A stretch of 64,000 nucleotides of DNA from Gautieria morchelliformis (GCA_015179125.1 WHVA01000001.1:310001-374000), one strand, 5' to 3'. Shown: positions 44,098 through 54,542, counted from the first letter of the stretch. Program-made: numbers and translations. The notes: generated by a model not told the origin, from the sequence alone.

Positions 44098-44594
44098 TGT
44101 TGGGTGCATTGATGCTCCTGCACCAAAATCAAGCATAATATATCCAATTTGTTGTGTGCTTTCTCAATTTCTTCTCATGTTGTTCTTGTATCATGCATCC
44201 ATTTCTCTGGTTATTTTCGAAATTTTCCACTCACTCCCTGTCTCTCTATTTCATTTTGTTATTCCTACTTTCACAAGCGGCTGCACCCAGCGGAGTCTGA
44301 AATGACTTCGACGCGCGAGCTCTTGGGCGCTAAAGGGCCGGGTAGTAGTACATGCGCAGTGAAACAGTTTCCCCCTCTCTCAGTGACAACTAAATTCACT
44401 GAGAGAGGCAAGTAAATTAGTCTAGCATTCTTTCGATTTATTAACCTAGAAATCCTCTGTAGTGAATTGTTTTCTAGGTAGTGTATAATATATTTACAGT
44501 GACAACTAAATTCACTGAGAGAGTGAATTGTTTTCTAGTCTATTCTTTTGAGCACCAAGTCCAGTCCTACTGCCTATAATTCCTGTCCTCTACA
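44098..44594 (+). repeat. Inverted LTR of the copia 2 family
   Basis: 497 bp, TGTTGGGTGC...CCTCTACA on the plus strand, opposite to the other four copies. It differs from the copia 2 LTRs at several sites. Its flanks do not match each other (CTTTG left, GCACG right), so it marks a recombination junction. Confidence 0.93.
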
Positions 44595-45686
44595 GCACGC
44601 TTACGAGTTGAAACCAGACAGAATGGAGAAACTCCAAACTGTTGTGCTAGGGCCAAAGTGGACTCCAGCATTCGCCATACGCGTCCCGCAGAGCAAGGAG
44701 CAAGCACTCGAGGAAGCTACCTCAGAGAACGCAGAGGTAGTAGTATATACAGACGGATCATGCATTGATGGGGAAGTGGGCGCAGCGGCCGTGTTGTATA
44801 AAGACGGGAGAGAACAGAAAGCAGTCAAGTTATACATGGGACTGGAAGACGAACACAAGGTGTTCGAAGCAGAGGTAGCCGCGGCAGCTATAGGCGCGAA
44901 GATGCTAAACAGAGAGAGGGGCAGGAAGTATGTGATAATGCTGGACAACCAGGCCACGATCAAAAGACCCGGAGGGAGAACGCAATCCCAGGACAGTACA
45001 TCATCAATGCACTGCATAGACAGGTGCAAGGAGTAGTCGACCAGCAGCCGGGAGTGAAGGTGATCATGAGATGGGTGCCTGGACACAAGGGGATAGAAGG
45101 AAACGAGAGAGCAGACCAGGAAGCAAAAAAGGCGGCGAAGGGAGAATCCAGCGAAGAGATAGACATACCAATCGAGCTGCGCGGGATGCTACCGATAAGC
45201 AGGGCGGCAGAGATCCAGAGGCACAACGCGAAACTTAAACGAGAAGCACGGGCAGCGTTTGCCAAGTCCCCCAGAGCACAGCGCGCCTTCGAAATCGATC
45301 CCACGATGCCATCAGCGACAGTCGCCAAAATCACAAAGAGCATGCCGCACAGACACGCGAGTCTACTCGTACAGCTCAGGACGGGACACATAGTGCTCAG
45401 CAAACATTTATACAGGCTAGGGAAGATGGACTCACCGCTATGCCCTGCTTGCAAAAGCGCGCAAGAATCTGTCCACCATTATCTATTTAGATGCCCAGCG
45501 TACGGCCAGCAGAGGAAAAGGTTAGAAGGAAAACTGAGGAGAGGAGCGAAGTCCGTCAAAACGCTATTAGGAGGACACAAGGCTGTGGAATATCTATTCA
45601 GATACATACACGAAATGCGATGCTTCGAAAAGCCATACGGGGACCTGACGCTCCCAGCAGGAAAGCAGAGAGGAGTAAAGGGATAA
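44595..45686 (+). pseudogene. LINE ORF2 C-terminus: RNase H and CCHC finger
   Basis: It begins in the linker after RT (HAYELKPDRMEKLQTVVLGP). RNase H follows with VVVYTDGSCIDGEVGAAAVL, HKVFEAEVAAAAIGAKML, VIMLDNQATI and MRWVPGHKGIEGNERADQEA. The RNase H frame changes once near 45000, between the NQATI and WVPGHKG blocks. The C-terminal zinc finger is CPACKSAQESVHHYLFRC. The stop is at 45686. RNase H removes the RNA template during copying. The catalytic D-E-D-D set can be made out. Confidence 0.87.
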
Positions 45687-45893
45687 AGGGAAGGACAAGA
45701 AGACAAAGAACGCAGAGAAACAAACATCCCCGCCCACCCAGGCACGGACATACTCGGGGCTACGCCCCCAGAGTACAAGCAGAGAAAGAGGTCGAAAGGA
45801 GAGAAGGAGGCAAATTAGAGCCGAAAATGTACTTACCATCTTACATAGGGCGAGGCCCCAAAAGACGATAAATTGGAAAAAAAAAAAAAAAAA
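45687..45893 (+). other. LINE 3' untranslated region and poly-A
   Basis: About 190 bp of purine-rich 3' sequence, then an 18-A run at 45876-45893, then the target duplication at 45894-45905. Confidence 0.85.
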
Positions 45894-45905
45894 AAGCTGG
45901 CCCCG

Positions 45906-46369
45906 ACATCCCGCTCGCCGAGATCACGAGATGGTTGGCCTGCTACGCTGGGGTCAATCGCAAGCGAGCAGCCCGCATTGAACACTATGTTCAACGCAGC
46001 CTCACCAGCACGGCATTTAGTGCCGCCGCTCGTGAGGGCCAACAAAAGGTCCTCCAAACCAGCCACGTGAGGGCCGCGGTGCCGCGACCTCTCACCCACA
46101 CGCAGCTCAATCAGGCGCTGGCGCGCTTCCAGCCCCCTCCCCAGACTGAGGATCCGGCCGTTGAGGCTATGCTCCGTGAGGATGCAGGCCCCATCACCCA
46201 AGCGGAAACCACCGCTAGTGGTGATGCAGAACAGCCTCACCCAACCACCACGGTGGACACGGAGGTGCCCCAGGAGGTGTCACGTGCTCCACCGGCCCCG
46301 TATGACGACAATGTCATCGTATCGGAAACTCTAGAGGACTCCATCATGGATCACCTCTATGAGTCGTAG
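45906..46369 (+). pseudogene. Gypsy 3 extra sense ORF, remaining part
   Basis: It continues beyond the LINE with DIPLAEITRWLACYAGVNRK and QGQQ-type helical sequence, then a Pro/Thr/Glu-rich tail ending DSIMDHLYES. The polypurine tract and LTR follow within 35 bp, which ties this ORF to gypsy 3. No known domain is recognised. Confidence 0.65.
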
Positions 46370-46390
46370 TTGGTCCCCTATAGTTGTCTA

Positions 46391-46550
46391 GAGAGGGGGA
46401 GGGTGTAAATAACCTAGATACCATACATGTATACTAGTTATTACATAATCCCAGTGGGCCCCTTAGGAACCCACTGTATAGTTTATGCGTGGGAACCGGT
46501 CAGCGGTTCCCATCGCATCTTACCCTTATACTGTCACTACGTAGCATCAG
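46391..46550 (+). repeat. Gypsy 3 polypurine tract and truncated 3' LTR
   Basis: The purine run GAGAGGGGGAGGG (46391-46403) is followed by TGTAAATAACC, a standard LTR start at 46404. Two short hairpins lie within (CAGTGGG...CCCACTG and GGGAACCG...CGGTTCCC). The sequence changes to gypsy 2-family material around 46550-46600, so the LTR is cut short. Confidence 0.65.
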
Positions 46551-46599
46551 AATACCACACCTTGGTCAAGTTCTGTGTGCCCTTGTGACAATAGGCATA

Positions 46600-46824
46600 A
46601 GATAGACATCTTTACAGAATCAGAAACGGGAGTGAGAATGGAATCAGAAAGAAATGAGGGGTAGATGCCGAGAGGGAGGCCGATAACTACATGCGTAGCT
46701 ATTTGGCAAAATGGCCGAGATGAACATAGCAAAAGAGTGTTGTGTCAACTAAGAAAGTGACCGTTAAATGAGCGACAGAAATGGGGGAGCCGAAGCTCAG
46801 GTTCAAGGAACCCATGTATGGTGT
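46600..46824 (-). repeat. Extra gypsy 2-family internal fragment
   Basis: About 220 bp resembling 48856-49050, the spacer downstream of gypsy 2 pol. It shares GAAACGGGAGTGA, GGCCGAGAT-AACATAGCAAAAGAGTGT, CTAAGAAAGTGACC and GGGTTCAAGGAACCCATG-type stretches. It abuts the LTR at 46825 directly, without the antisense ORF in between. Confidence 0.8.
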
Positions 46825-47304
46825 TGTTAAGAACGTATAGTCGTACTTAAGACTCAACCCGAGGGCCGAGCCGAGGTTAGCCAAAGTTTGGGAACAGAGG
46901 GCTTGGCTTCAACTTCGTAGGTTGCGCCCACTACAGTGTTCCGCCCTAATTTTGGGAAACGGATTCGGGAACGGGTTTGGCTGGAAGCTGAGGTTCGGAA
47001 TGAGATCAGACAGAGGAGTGGAAGATACGAGATACGTGGAATCTAAGTCGATATCAGAACTGAGGAATTAGCATACATGACGGGGGGTTTATATACTAAT
47101 TGCAAGGAACGGAAAGAGGGCATCAATGCCCGTATTGAGCAGGAAGCAGGGTCGACGGACAATCATCAGAAATGGAACAGGACTACCTAGGAAAGGGGAT
47201 CAGGGTGAATGATGAACAGATAGGGAACCCAAGTTAAGCCGAAGGTTCCTGAGCGAGAGCCAAGGCCGAGGCCGAGGGTCCGGACTCGGGAACGGGTCTT
47301 AACA
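46825..47304 (-). repeat. 3' LTR of gypsy 2
   Basis: 480 bp, TGTTAAGAACG...GTCTTAACA on the plus strand. It may be shared with a deleted neighbouring copy on its left. Confidence 0.9.
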
Positions 47305-47434
47305 GTACCTCCCCCTTATGGCCCAACCCATGAGGCCATAAGTGAGATCCCAGAGATTGCCGGGATGGGGGTATTACATAAGCTTTGTTTCGCGTCTCTT
47401 TTTCTGCTTCCTCCCATCACCATCAAAAATTCTC

Positions 47435-48790
47435 ATGTCAGACATTCAAGATGCCCAGGAGCCCACAGTCGAGGAACTTGATGCGGAACTCAAGCACGAG
47501 GAACGAGAGGCAGAGAAGAAGGAGGAATTGAAGGAGAAGCATCGTCTCGCCCAGGAACGTAAGGACGCGGTGGATAAAAAGAGGAAGGAGGACGAGGCAT
47601 GGAAGGCGAAAGAAGCCGAGGAGGAATGGGAACAGCGACGCAAAGGGGAGGCCGAGGAGGAGGAGCGCAAGGCTCGGGAAGCCGAGGAAGAAGTGCGGAG
47701 GGCCCGGGAAGCCAAAGAAGAGGCTCGGGAGGCCGAGAAGAAGGCCCAAGAGGAGGAGGCCAAGAAAGCCGGGGTAGCTACCTATGCTCATCTAAGACAA
47801 CATCTTGACGATATGATAAAGGAATTTCGGGAGCAGCAAGCCTCAGTTAGCCAAGAGATTTGGATCCCTTCGCCCGAGTTGGTAGTGTTGGATTTGGCTG
47901 CCGCAAAAGCGTTGATCCTCATGTCATTGCAGGCTCGGGAGCGGAGCCAAGCGAAGACGAAGCCGAAGGCAACAGGGGCGAAGAAACGGAAGGTGACAGA
48001 GGAGGAGTCGGCAGAGGAAGAAGTGAGTATTCCGTTATGGATCGGCTCGGGTTCTGACTTGTTTTTTTAGGAATTCCCTTGTAACAATTGCAACAGGTGA
48101 AAAGTCCCTTGCATACGGGGGACTAACATGGTGTGCTGAGATTGTAATGTGCGCAAGGTCCATTGCAGCTTTACTGAGGGAAAACGGAAGCGCAGGGTCA
48201 GGGTCGGGACCGAGGTACCGGCGGCCAGAACACCTAGGCCAACGCCTGTGAAGCCGATGGGAATCAAGCCGTCGGTAGAGATTAAGGCGGGTCCTTCGGG
48301 ATTGGGATCCGGAAAGGGGTCTGGGTTGCCTAATGAGGCCGGGCGTGCCAAGTTAACAGGCCTTTTGGGAGATCAGGCCTCGGCAGCCATTCGGGAGCTC
48401 CTCATTCAACAGAATGCGCTTTTTGAGCACATGCATGATACGCACCAGGGGATACTGGAGTTTGCCGAGAGAACTCATTGGCAAAACTCACGTCTCAGCA
48501 AGCAGGTTCAGTGGTGGACAGGTGTGGCTGAAGAAGCCGGAGTTTGGGGTTCGGGATCAGGTGCAGATTGGGAAGGGTTCGGGTTCATGGGGGGATCAGG
48601 TTCAGGAAATGGGGACAAGGGAAAGGAGAAAGAGGACAAGGAAGGGGAAAGAGCGGGGAGAGATACGGGTTCGGGGTTGGAAAATGGAGATGGGGGTTCA
48701 GATAATACGAAGGACGGGGGTTTGGATGCAGAGTCGAGGAATGATGACAGGATGGATGCGGATGGGGATGCGACTATGAGAGAGGATTAA
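47435..48790 (+). pseudogene. Antisense accessory ORF of gypsy 2: coiled coil plus Zn2Cys6-like cluster
   Basis: ATG at 47435 (MSDIQDAQEPTVEELDAEL) lies 131 bp inside the LTR and reads against gag-pol. About 110 residues of Glu/Lys/Arg/Ala heptads follow (KEAEEEWEQRRKGEAEEEER). A segment with TYAHLRQHLDDMIKEFREQQ, a short GT-AG intron (about 48020-48070), and a cysteine cluster at 48071-48168 come next. Its cysteine spacing is C-x2-C-x6-C-x7-C-x2-C-x6-C, exactly that of the fungal Zn2Cys6 class. A basic stretch (GKRKRRVRV), a helix (LIQQNALFEHMHDTHQGILE) and a Gly/Asp-rich acidic tail follow. The copy appears broken, with about two breaks. The design matches the gypsy 1 antisense ORF. Function is inferred only. 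Confidence 0.7.
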
Positions 48791-49044
48791 ACTACTGATG
48801 TTTTTTGGAATAATGTGAATCTTTTTTCTTGGTGTTTTTTTTTTTTGTCTGGGGTTCAGAATTGGAAACGGGAGTGAAAAATGAAACACGGAATGAGGGG
48901 ATGGATATGGGGCCGAGAACTACAAGCGTATCTATTCGGCAAGGCGGCCGAGATAAACATAGCAAAAGAGTGTTTGTGTCTAACTAAGAAAGTGACCATA
49001 GAATGAGTGAAAGGAAACGGGGAGCCGAAGCTCGGGTTCAAGGA
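48791..49044. other. Gypsy 2 spacer between antisense ORF and pol
   Basis: Noncoding, with a T/A-rich run near 48835. A related copy of this spacer lies at 46600-46824. Confidence 0.7.
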
Positions 49045-52000
49045 ACCCATGGTCCAGGCTTGGCAGGGTAGGCCGAGTGGAAGTCAGTCACTATCTTGGA
49101 TGCATGGCCAAGCTCGGTCGCGAGGACCCATGATGTTTCCTCATCAGTACCTTGATAACCAGCCCTACGGACAAGGTACAGGAGGTTACAAGGTCTGCGG
49201 CATCAGTCGATCTTGGAGTCAAGGATCTCGGAAATCTCGTACTCTGTCTCACCGTCAATCTCGACTGGAGGCGCGGAGACTGAACCTGATTCAGGATGGT
49301 GTTTGGGGTCACGGGTTCGAGCATTGAGACATGGAAGACCGGGTGGACTGCCCGAAGGCTGTCCGGAAACTGTAGGATGTAAGCTCGGGATCCAGCCTGG
49401 CCTATCAGCTCGAAGGGGGTGAGGTACTTTTCAACCTGCTTCTTCGAGGGCCGGGTTGTCCGGAAGAACCGCGCTTTGACAAACACCAAGGATCCAATCG
49501 CAAACTCAGGGGCGGGAGCACAATGTGCATCAGCCAAGACCTAATACCGAGATTGAGCAGATTTGATTTGCTCTTTCAAGGCAGCATGAAGCTGGTCAAG
49601 GTTGACTGTGAAGTCTCAGGCCCAAGAGGAAGCAAAGTCCCTTTCAGGGTGAACTGTCAAGTTCAGATTGTAGCCTTTGTTGGCGAAGAACGGAGAAATG
49701 CCAGTAGTGGTGCTGGGAGCATTGTTGTACGCAAACTCAGCAAGCGGGAGCAACTTGGACCAATTGTCTTGTTGATAGTTGCAATACACTTGGAGATATT
49801 TTTCGAGAGTTTGATTTACATGTTTGGTTTGACCATCACCTTCAGGGTGATATCCAGAGGTAAAGTGCAAGTTCATGTTGAGAGCTTTGCCGAGGGAACG
49901 TAAGAAGTGGGATATGATTTCTGAACCTCGGTCCGATGTCACATGGCTTGGGACACCATGCTTCAAGAATACATGCAAGACAAACAGGTGGGCTAGGTTG
50001 GCAGAAGTGATCATGTCGTACATTGGAATGAAGATGCTCTGCTTGGTTAAGTGGCAGACTACCACGAGGATTGCAGTGAATCCCAAGGATGCCCCCAACT
50101 GCTCAATGAAATCCATGGAGATGGAATCCCAAGGCTACTCGGGTATCGGGAGCTGCTTGAGGGTGCCATAGGGCCGGTGAGGCTGGGACTTCGAGCGGGA
50201 GCAAGTGGTGCAAGACTTGCAGAAGTCGACGACGAAAGACCGAATTGCAGGCCAGGTATATTCCCGGCGGATCAGAGCAACGGTCTTGTTTTGGCCAAAG
50301 TGTCCCAAGAGTACGTGGCCATGTTTATACTGGAGTACTTGGAGCCGGAGATCGTTGGCATTGGGAATGTATATTCGGCCATCATGGCGTAGGAAGCCAT
50401 CGTCGGTTTGCGTCCATCTCGGATCGGAGCTATCACTGCGATGCCGGCAGGCAATGGGGTCAGATGCCAGATTGGCTAAGATGTCGGCATGAAGCTTCTC
50501 AGAGTCCATCATAGTGCTTGCTTGGAGGATGGATGCAAGCAGATAAGTCACCTGGAGTGATTCCGATAGTTGTTAATTTGTGAAAATCAGTCGGAAGTTT
50601 TGTGGATTGACTGAGCTGTAGTCATTACCTCCCTCTTTAAGGTAGATGTCCCATCGTCTAGTTAGAGTGTCAGGTTTTGTACCGAGCTTTCCGCAACTGA
50701 ACTGAATAATGAGGTTAAATTGGGAGAGGAACTCAGACCAGCGGGCTTGTCGTCAGGTTAGCAACTTAGTGGTGGAAAAATACTCCAAGTTTTTGTGATA
50801 AGTGACAACGTCGATAGGGGAGCCAGAGCCCTCCAAGTAATGTCTCCAATGTTGAAATGCTTCAAAGATTGCCAGTAGCTCTTTATCATGGACATCATAA
50901 TTGAGTTTGGCACCGGAAAATGTCCAAGAGTGGAAGGTGACAGGATGTAGTTCACCTGCGTCATTGAACAGAGACAGAATTGCACCGAGGGCATAATCCG
51001 AAGCGTTGGTTTCCATGACCATAGGCCGGCCGGGAACACAGTGTGACAGGATCAGAGCCGAAGTGAAAGCCTCCTTGAGGTAATTGAAAGACTTTCAGAA
51101 GTTTTCCGTAAATGCCCATGGGGTGCCTTTTTGAGAAGCCAAGTAAGGGGAACAGTGATGTCGGAATAATTGAAGATGAAGTGAAAGTAGACATTGGCAA
51201 AGCCAAGGAAGGACTGGATGTCTTTGACCTTCCGAGGTTCTGGCCAATTGCGGATAGTCTGGACTTTATCCTCGGACATGGTAAATCCATTGGTAGAGAG
51301 CATATAACTGAGGAATTCCATGGAATCACCATGCCATTCGCATTTATTGGGCTTGGCATAGAGGCCATGTTTCCGAAGACGCCGCGGCACTTCATGGACG
51401 TGTTCCCTCTGTTTGACCGGGTCATCAGAGTAGATGAGTATGTCGTCAAGGTACACAACAACGCATATATCAAGCATATCTCAAAAGATGTCATTCATGA
51501 AACGTTGAAAAACCACAGGACCATTGGTTAGGCCAAACGGCATGACCAGCCATTCGAAAGAGCCGTACTGGGTCTGGAAAGCTGTCTTCCACTCGTCGCC
51601 TTCGACGACTTGAACGAGATGGAATGCATGCCAAAGGTCAATTTTGGTGTAGATCCAAGCCTTTCGGGGTGCATCCAACAAGTCGGTAATTAATGGGAGT
51701 GGATAGCGATCTTTCTTTGTAATCTTGTTGAGTGCTTGAAAATCAACACAAAGCTGAAGTTCACCACTCTTCTTTTTGACAAAGAGGATGGGGGCTCCGT
51801 GCGAAGACCGAGTGGGCCGAATGTAACCCATATTCAGATGATCATCTATGGACGCCTGGAGCATGGCAAGCTCCAAGGTAGAGAGCGAATATAACTGAGG
51901 TTGAGGGGGCGTGGTGCCATCCTCCAGAGCGATCTTGAGATCATAGGGTCGATGTGGAACCAAGGTATCAGCTTTGGACTTGCTGAACACATCCATGAAG

Positions 52001-52805
52001 TCATGATACTCCGGTGGGACGTCCTTGAGGTCTATGGGTTCAGGTTTTGCAGAAGCCGAGCAGGCCAAAGCCTCATTCTCGGGCATCGCCAGGTTTAGTC
52101 AGAAGCACTGGGATCCTTCTAACTTGCAGGAACAGTAAAATGCCGCTGTGTTAAGGAGGGTAACCCAAGGGGCCTCCAGACTTGGGGGTGGCTCGGCCAT
52201 TGCGGCATGAGCTGAAGCCGGCAGAGTTCCACAAGACTGCCTGGAAGGGAAGTTTGGAAAGTAATACTGCCCACTACCCAGTCAATCAACGGATTGTAGC
52301 AGGTGAGCCAGTTGTGTCTGAGAACTACCGAAATAGATGAATCAAGGGGGGTGACATAAAAGTCTATGGAATGGGTGTGACCATTGGTGAATTGGATAGG
52401 TAGCTCTAGAGCTTCAGTAATTACCACATTTGTACTACCATTGAATAAACGGAGTGGAATCGGGTCTACGGAACGAGTTCGGAGAGTGTATTTACAGACA
52501 AAGGCAGATTCTATGAAACAATGGGTAGACCTGGAATCTACTAATGTTTTAAATTTTTGGTTCAGGACAAGAGATGAGGGCAAACTAATTACAAGAGAGT
52601 TCGGTGAAAAGAGAGCAGAAGCGTTGATTCTTACCTCCCCTACTGCGCAAGTTGAGTCAACGCGACCCTCGGTTTGCGCGGAGGTCGGAGGGTCACTGAT
52701 TTTTTTTGCACCTGAAGCCGAGGATTCAGCTGTGTTGTCAGACCTCTTCCCATCAGAAGCTGATGCTTCCCAGGCAGTGTTTTGCACGGTGACCATTCTG
52801 TGCAC
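49045..52805 (-). pseudogene. Gypsy 2 pol: protease, RT, RNase H, integrase, chromodomain
   Basis: Protease-like block STHCFIESAFVCKY. RT: LCVDFQALNKITKKDRYPLP, IYTKIDLWHAFHLVQV, VMPFGLTNGPVVFQRFMNDI and VVYLDDILIYSDD. RNase H: NASDYALGAILSLFNDAGEL and NYDVHDKELLAIFEAFQHW. Integrase: HVLLGHFGQNKTVALIRREY, CKSCTTCSRSK, HVTSDRGSEIISHFL, SGYHPEGDGQTKHVNQTLEK and AEFAYNNAPSTTTGISPFFA. A chromodomain with GYQGTDEETSW closes it. Broken. Confidence 0.88.
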
Positions 52806-54040
52806 AAACTAGGCCGAGGTTGTTATCCATGCAACGCTGGTGTTCTTCAGGTGTGAGTTTGCCATCCTTGCCGAGCTTGTCAGCTTAGTCGGGTTTTTTT
52901 CTGACCCTCGGACGTGTTCCCTTTGTGATTGTCTTTGCCTTTGCCTTGGTTGTTATTACCGGCATTGGCATTGGAGTTGCTGGAACTTTGACCCTGACAT
53001 CTGTCATTGTTCTGTGGGGCTCAGTTTTGGTTGGACTTGGCCTCAGGTTTGGGTGTGGCTTGAGTCTCACAAGAGGCTTCGCCGCGGCGTTCCCAATCCC
53101 TTTGGTCGATTTTCTGGACCAGATCTCGGAGGTCGTCAAGGGATCGGGGTTTGTCGAAGTGCACCATTTTGTCCGTGATTCGCTTCGGCAGAGCAAGATA
53201 TGCTTGGCGATGCAAAGCCAAATCGTTGTGCTGGAGCATGGATGTGAGTCTGTAGAAATCAACAAAAAACCAAGTTGCCTTGTGACTGTCCTTCATGACT
53301 AGGTTTTCACGCTCTACCTCAGAATCGGTGACCTGATCGTAGGGGCCGAAGTTCAGGTAAAGCTCTTCCATGAAGATGCTGTAGTCCGAGGCCCAGAGGG
53401 GGTTGTTGTTAATGGGGTCATCAGTAAGGGAGGGCTCGGAATAATCAAGAGCCGTTCCTTTGAGGAAGGACAAAACATAGTTCACTTTTGCAGAACCATC
53501 TCAGAAAGCTTGGGGTTTGGCACGGAAATTCAATGTGCACTGGAGAAGAAAACCTTGGGGTTTCTTCAGGTCCGAACTGTCAAATTGGTCAGGTTCCCGA
53601 AGTTTTGCGTTTGAATCGGCGCGGTCTCCTCCACCAAGTCCATTGTCGGCGAGCTTTTCCAAAGCTGCGAGCATACGGCGCCCAACCTGTTCCTCCTCTG
53701 CATTCGGGTTGGGGTTCAGTCTCAGGGCCTCTGTGTCAGGATTGGAGTTGTGCTCGGAACCGGAGTTGTCGTCACCACCATGACCACCATCTCCAGGGTC
53801 ACTAGGGTCAGGGGACTAACCATGGGGATCCTCAGGAACCTCGCTGATATGTCCGTGACTGACACCTATAACTTGGCGTTGAGACGAGTTCGAAGACGGA
53901 GGGGGGTTGTCGTAGCGGTGACGGAATGGGGGGTTTTCAGGGTGGTGTGAAGCACTTCATGCGCGGCGGGCCTCTATGGTTGGGGTAACCCAGCTACCGT
54001 GGGCATGGGTGTAAGATCTAGTGATAGGCATATCGAACAA
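52806..54040 (-). pseudogene. Gypsy 2 gag
   Basis: Ty3 gag core: NYVLSFLKGTALDYSEPSL, LWASDYSIFMEELYLNFGPY, KRITDKMVHFDKPRSLDDLR and LVQKIDQRDWERRGE. A degraded zinc knuckle ends in AQNGHRAKHC. The N-terminal part, towards 54040, is Ser/Pro/Asp-rich. It is homologous to gypsy 1 gag. Broken. Confidence 0.8.
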
Positions 54041-54065
54041 CTGTGTGTGGAGAGTTCTGATATAC

Positions 54066-54542
54066 TGTTAAGAACATAAGTCGTACTTAAGGCTCAACCC
54101 AAGGGCTGAGCTGAGGTTAGCCAAGGTTTGGGAAACAGGCGGCTTGGCTTCAACTTCGTAGGTTGCACCCACTACAGTGTTCCACCCTAATTTCAGGAAA
54201 CAGATTCGGGAATGGATTCAGCTTCAAGCTGAGGTTCGGAATGAGGTCAGACCAAGGAGCGGAAGGATACGAGGAATGTAAGTCAATATCAGAACTGAGG
54301 ATTTAGCGTACATGGTGGGGGGTTTATATACTAATTGCAAGGAATGGAAAGAGGGCAACAATGCCCGTATCGAGCAGGACGAAGGGTTGACGGACAATCA
54401 TCAGAAATGGAACAGGATTATCTAGGAAAGGGAATCAAGGTGAATGATGAACCAATAGGAAACCCGAGTTAAGCCAAGAAGGGTTCCCGAGCGAGAACCA
54501 AGGCCGAGGCCTCAGGTCCGGACTCGGGAACGGGTCTTAACA
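54066..54542 (-). repeat. 5' LTR of gypsy 2
   Basis: 477 bp, TGTTAAGAACA...GTCTTAACA on the plus strand, about 90% identical to the other LTR. Confidence 0.9.

Larger units (their letters stand above)
34878..45893 (+). mobile_element. Tad-like LINE locus, rearranged, with nested copia 2
   Basis: The locus is bounded by a 12-bp duplication and ends in about 18 A's (45876-45893). ORF1 N-part (plus) runs to 36051 and copia 2 occupies 36052-41307. Next comes 1.0 kb of unassigned DNA, then LINE endonuclease and ORF1 C-part on the minus strand (42350-44097), an inverted copia 2-family LTR (44098-44594), and RNase H plus 3' end on the plus strand. The reverse transcriptase domain is absent. The middle was therefore inverted and the RT region lost after insertion. 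Confidence 0.9.
23905..46550 (+). mobile_element. Gypsy 3: 5'-truncated chromodomain Ty3/gypsy element, host of nested insertions
   Basis: The sequence begins abruptly inside RT, without gag or 5' LTR. It continues through RNase H, integrase and chromodomain, an extra sense ORF, a polypurine tract and the start of a 3' LTR at 46404. Four younger elements interrupt it: copia 1 (25875-30366), a copia 2-family LTR holding a Helitron piece (30555-32576), and a LINE (34878-45893) that itself contains copia 2. Roughly 4.5 kb of the 22.6 kb is gypsy 3 itself. It is broken, with several breaks, and is the oldest layer of the nest. Confidence 0.85.
46825..54542 (-). mobile_element. Gypsy 2: older chromodomain Ty3/gypsy element
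   Basis: LTRs lie at 46825-47304 and 54066-54542, both TGTTAAGAAC...GGGTCTTAACA. Gag and pol lie on the minus strand and an accessory ORF on the plus strand. The LTRs differ at roughly 45 sites plus small indels (about 9-10%), largely C/T and G/A changes, so this is clearly older than gypsy 1. The flanking 5-mers do not match (GGTGT and GACAT). It is broken, with many breaks. Pol is related to gypsy 1 pol, although the LTRs look unrelated. Confidence 0.92.

Noticed and set aside
47438-47791. Leu/Phe-rich minus-strand frame that looks like a membrane protein
   Set aside because: It is the complement of the Glu/Lys-rich coiled coil of the antisense ORF; GAG/GAA codons read backwards give Leu/Phe/Ser.
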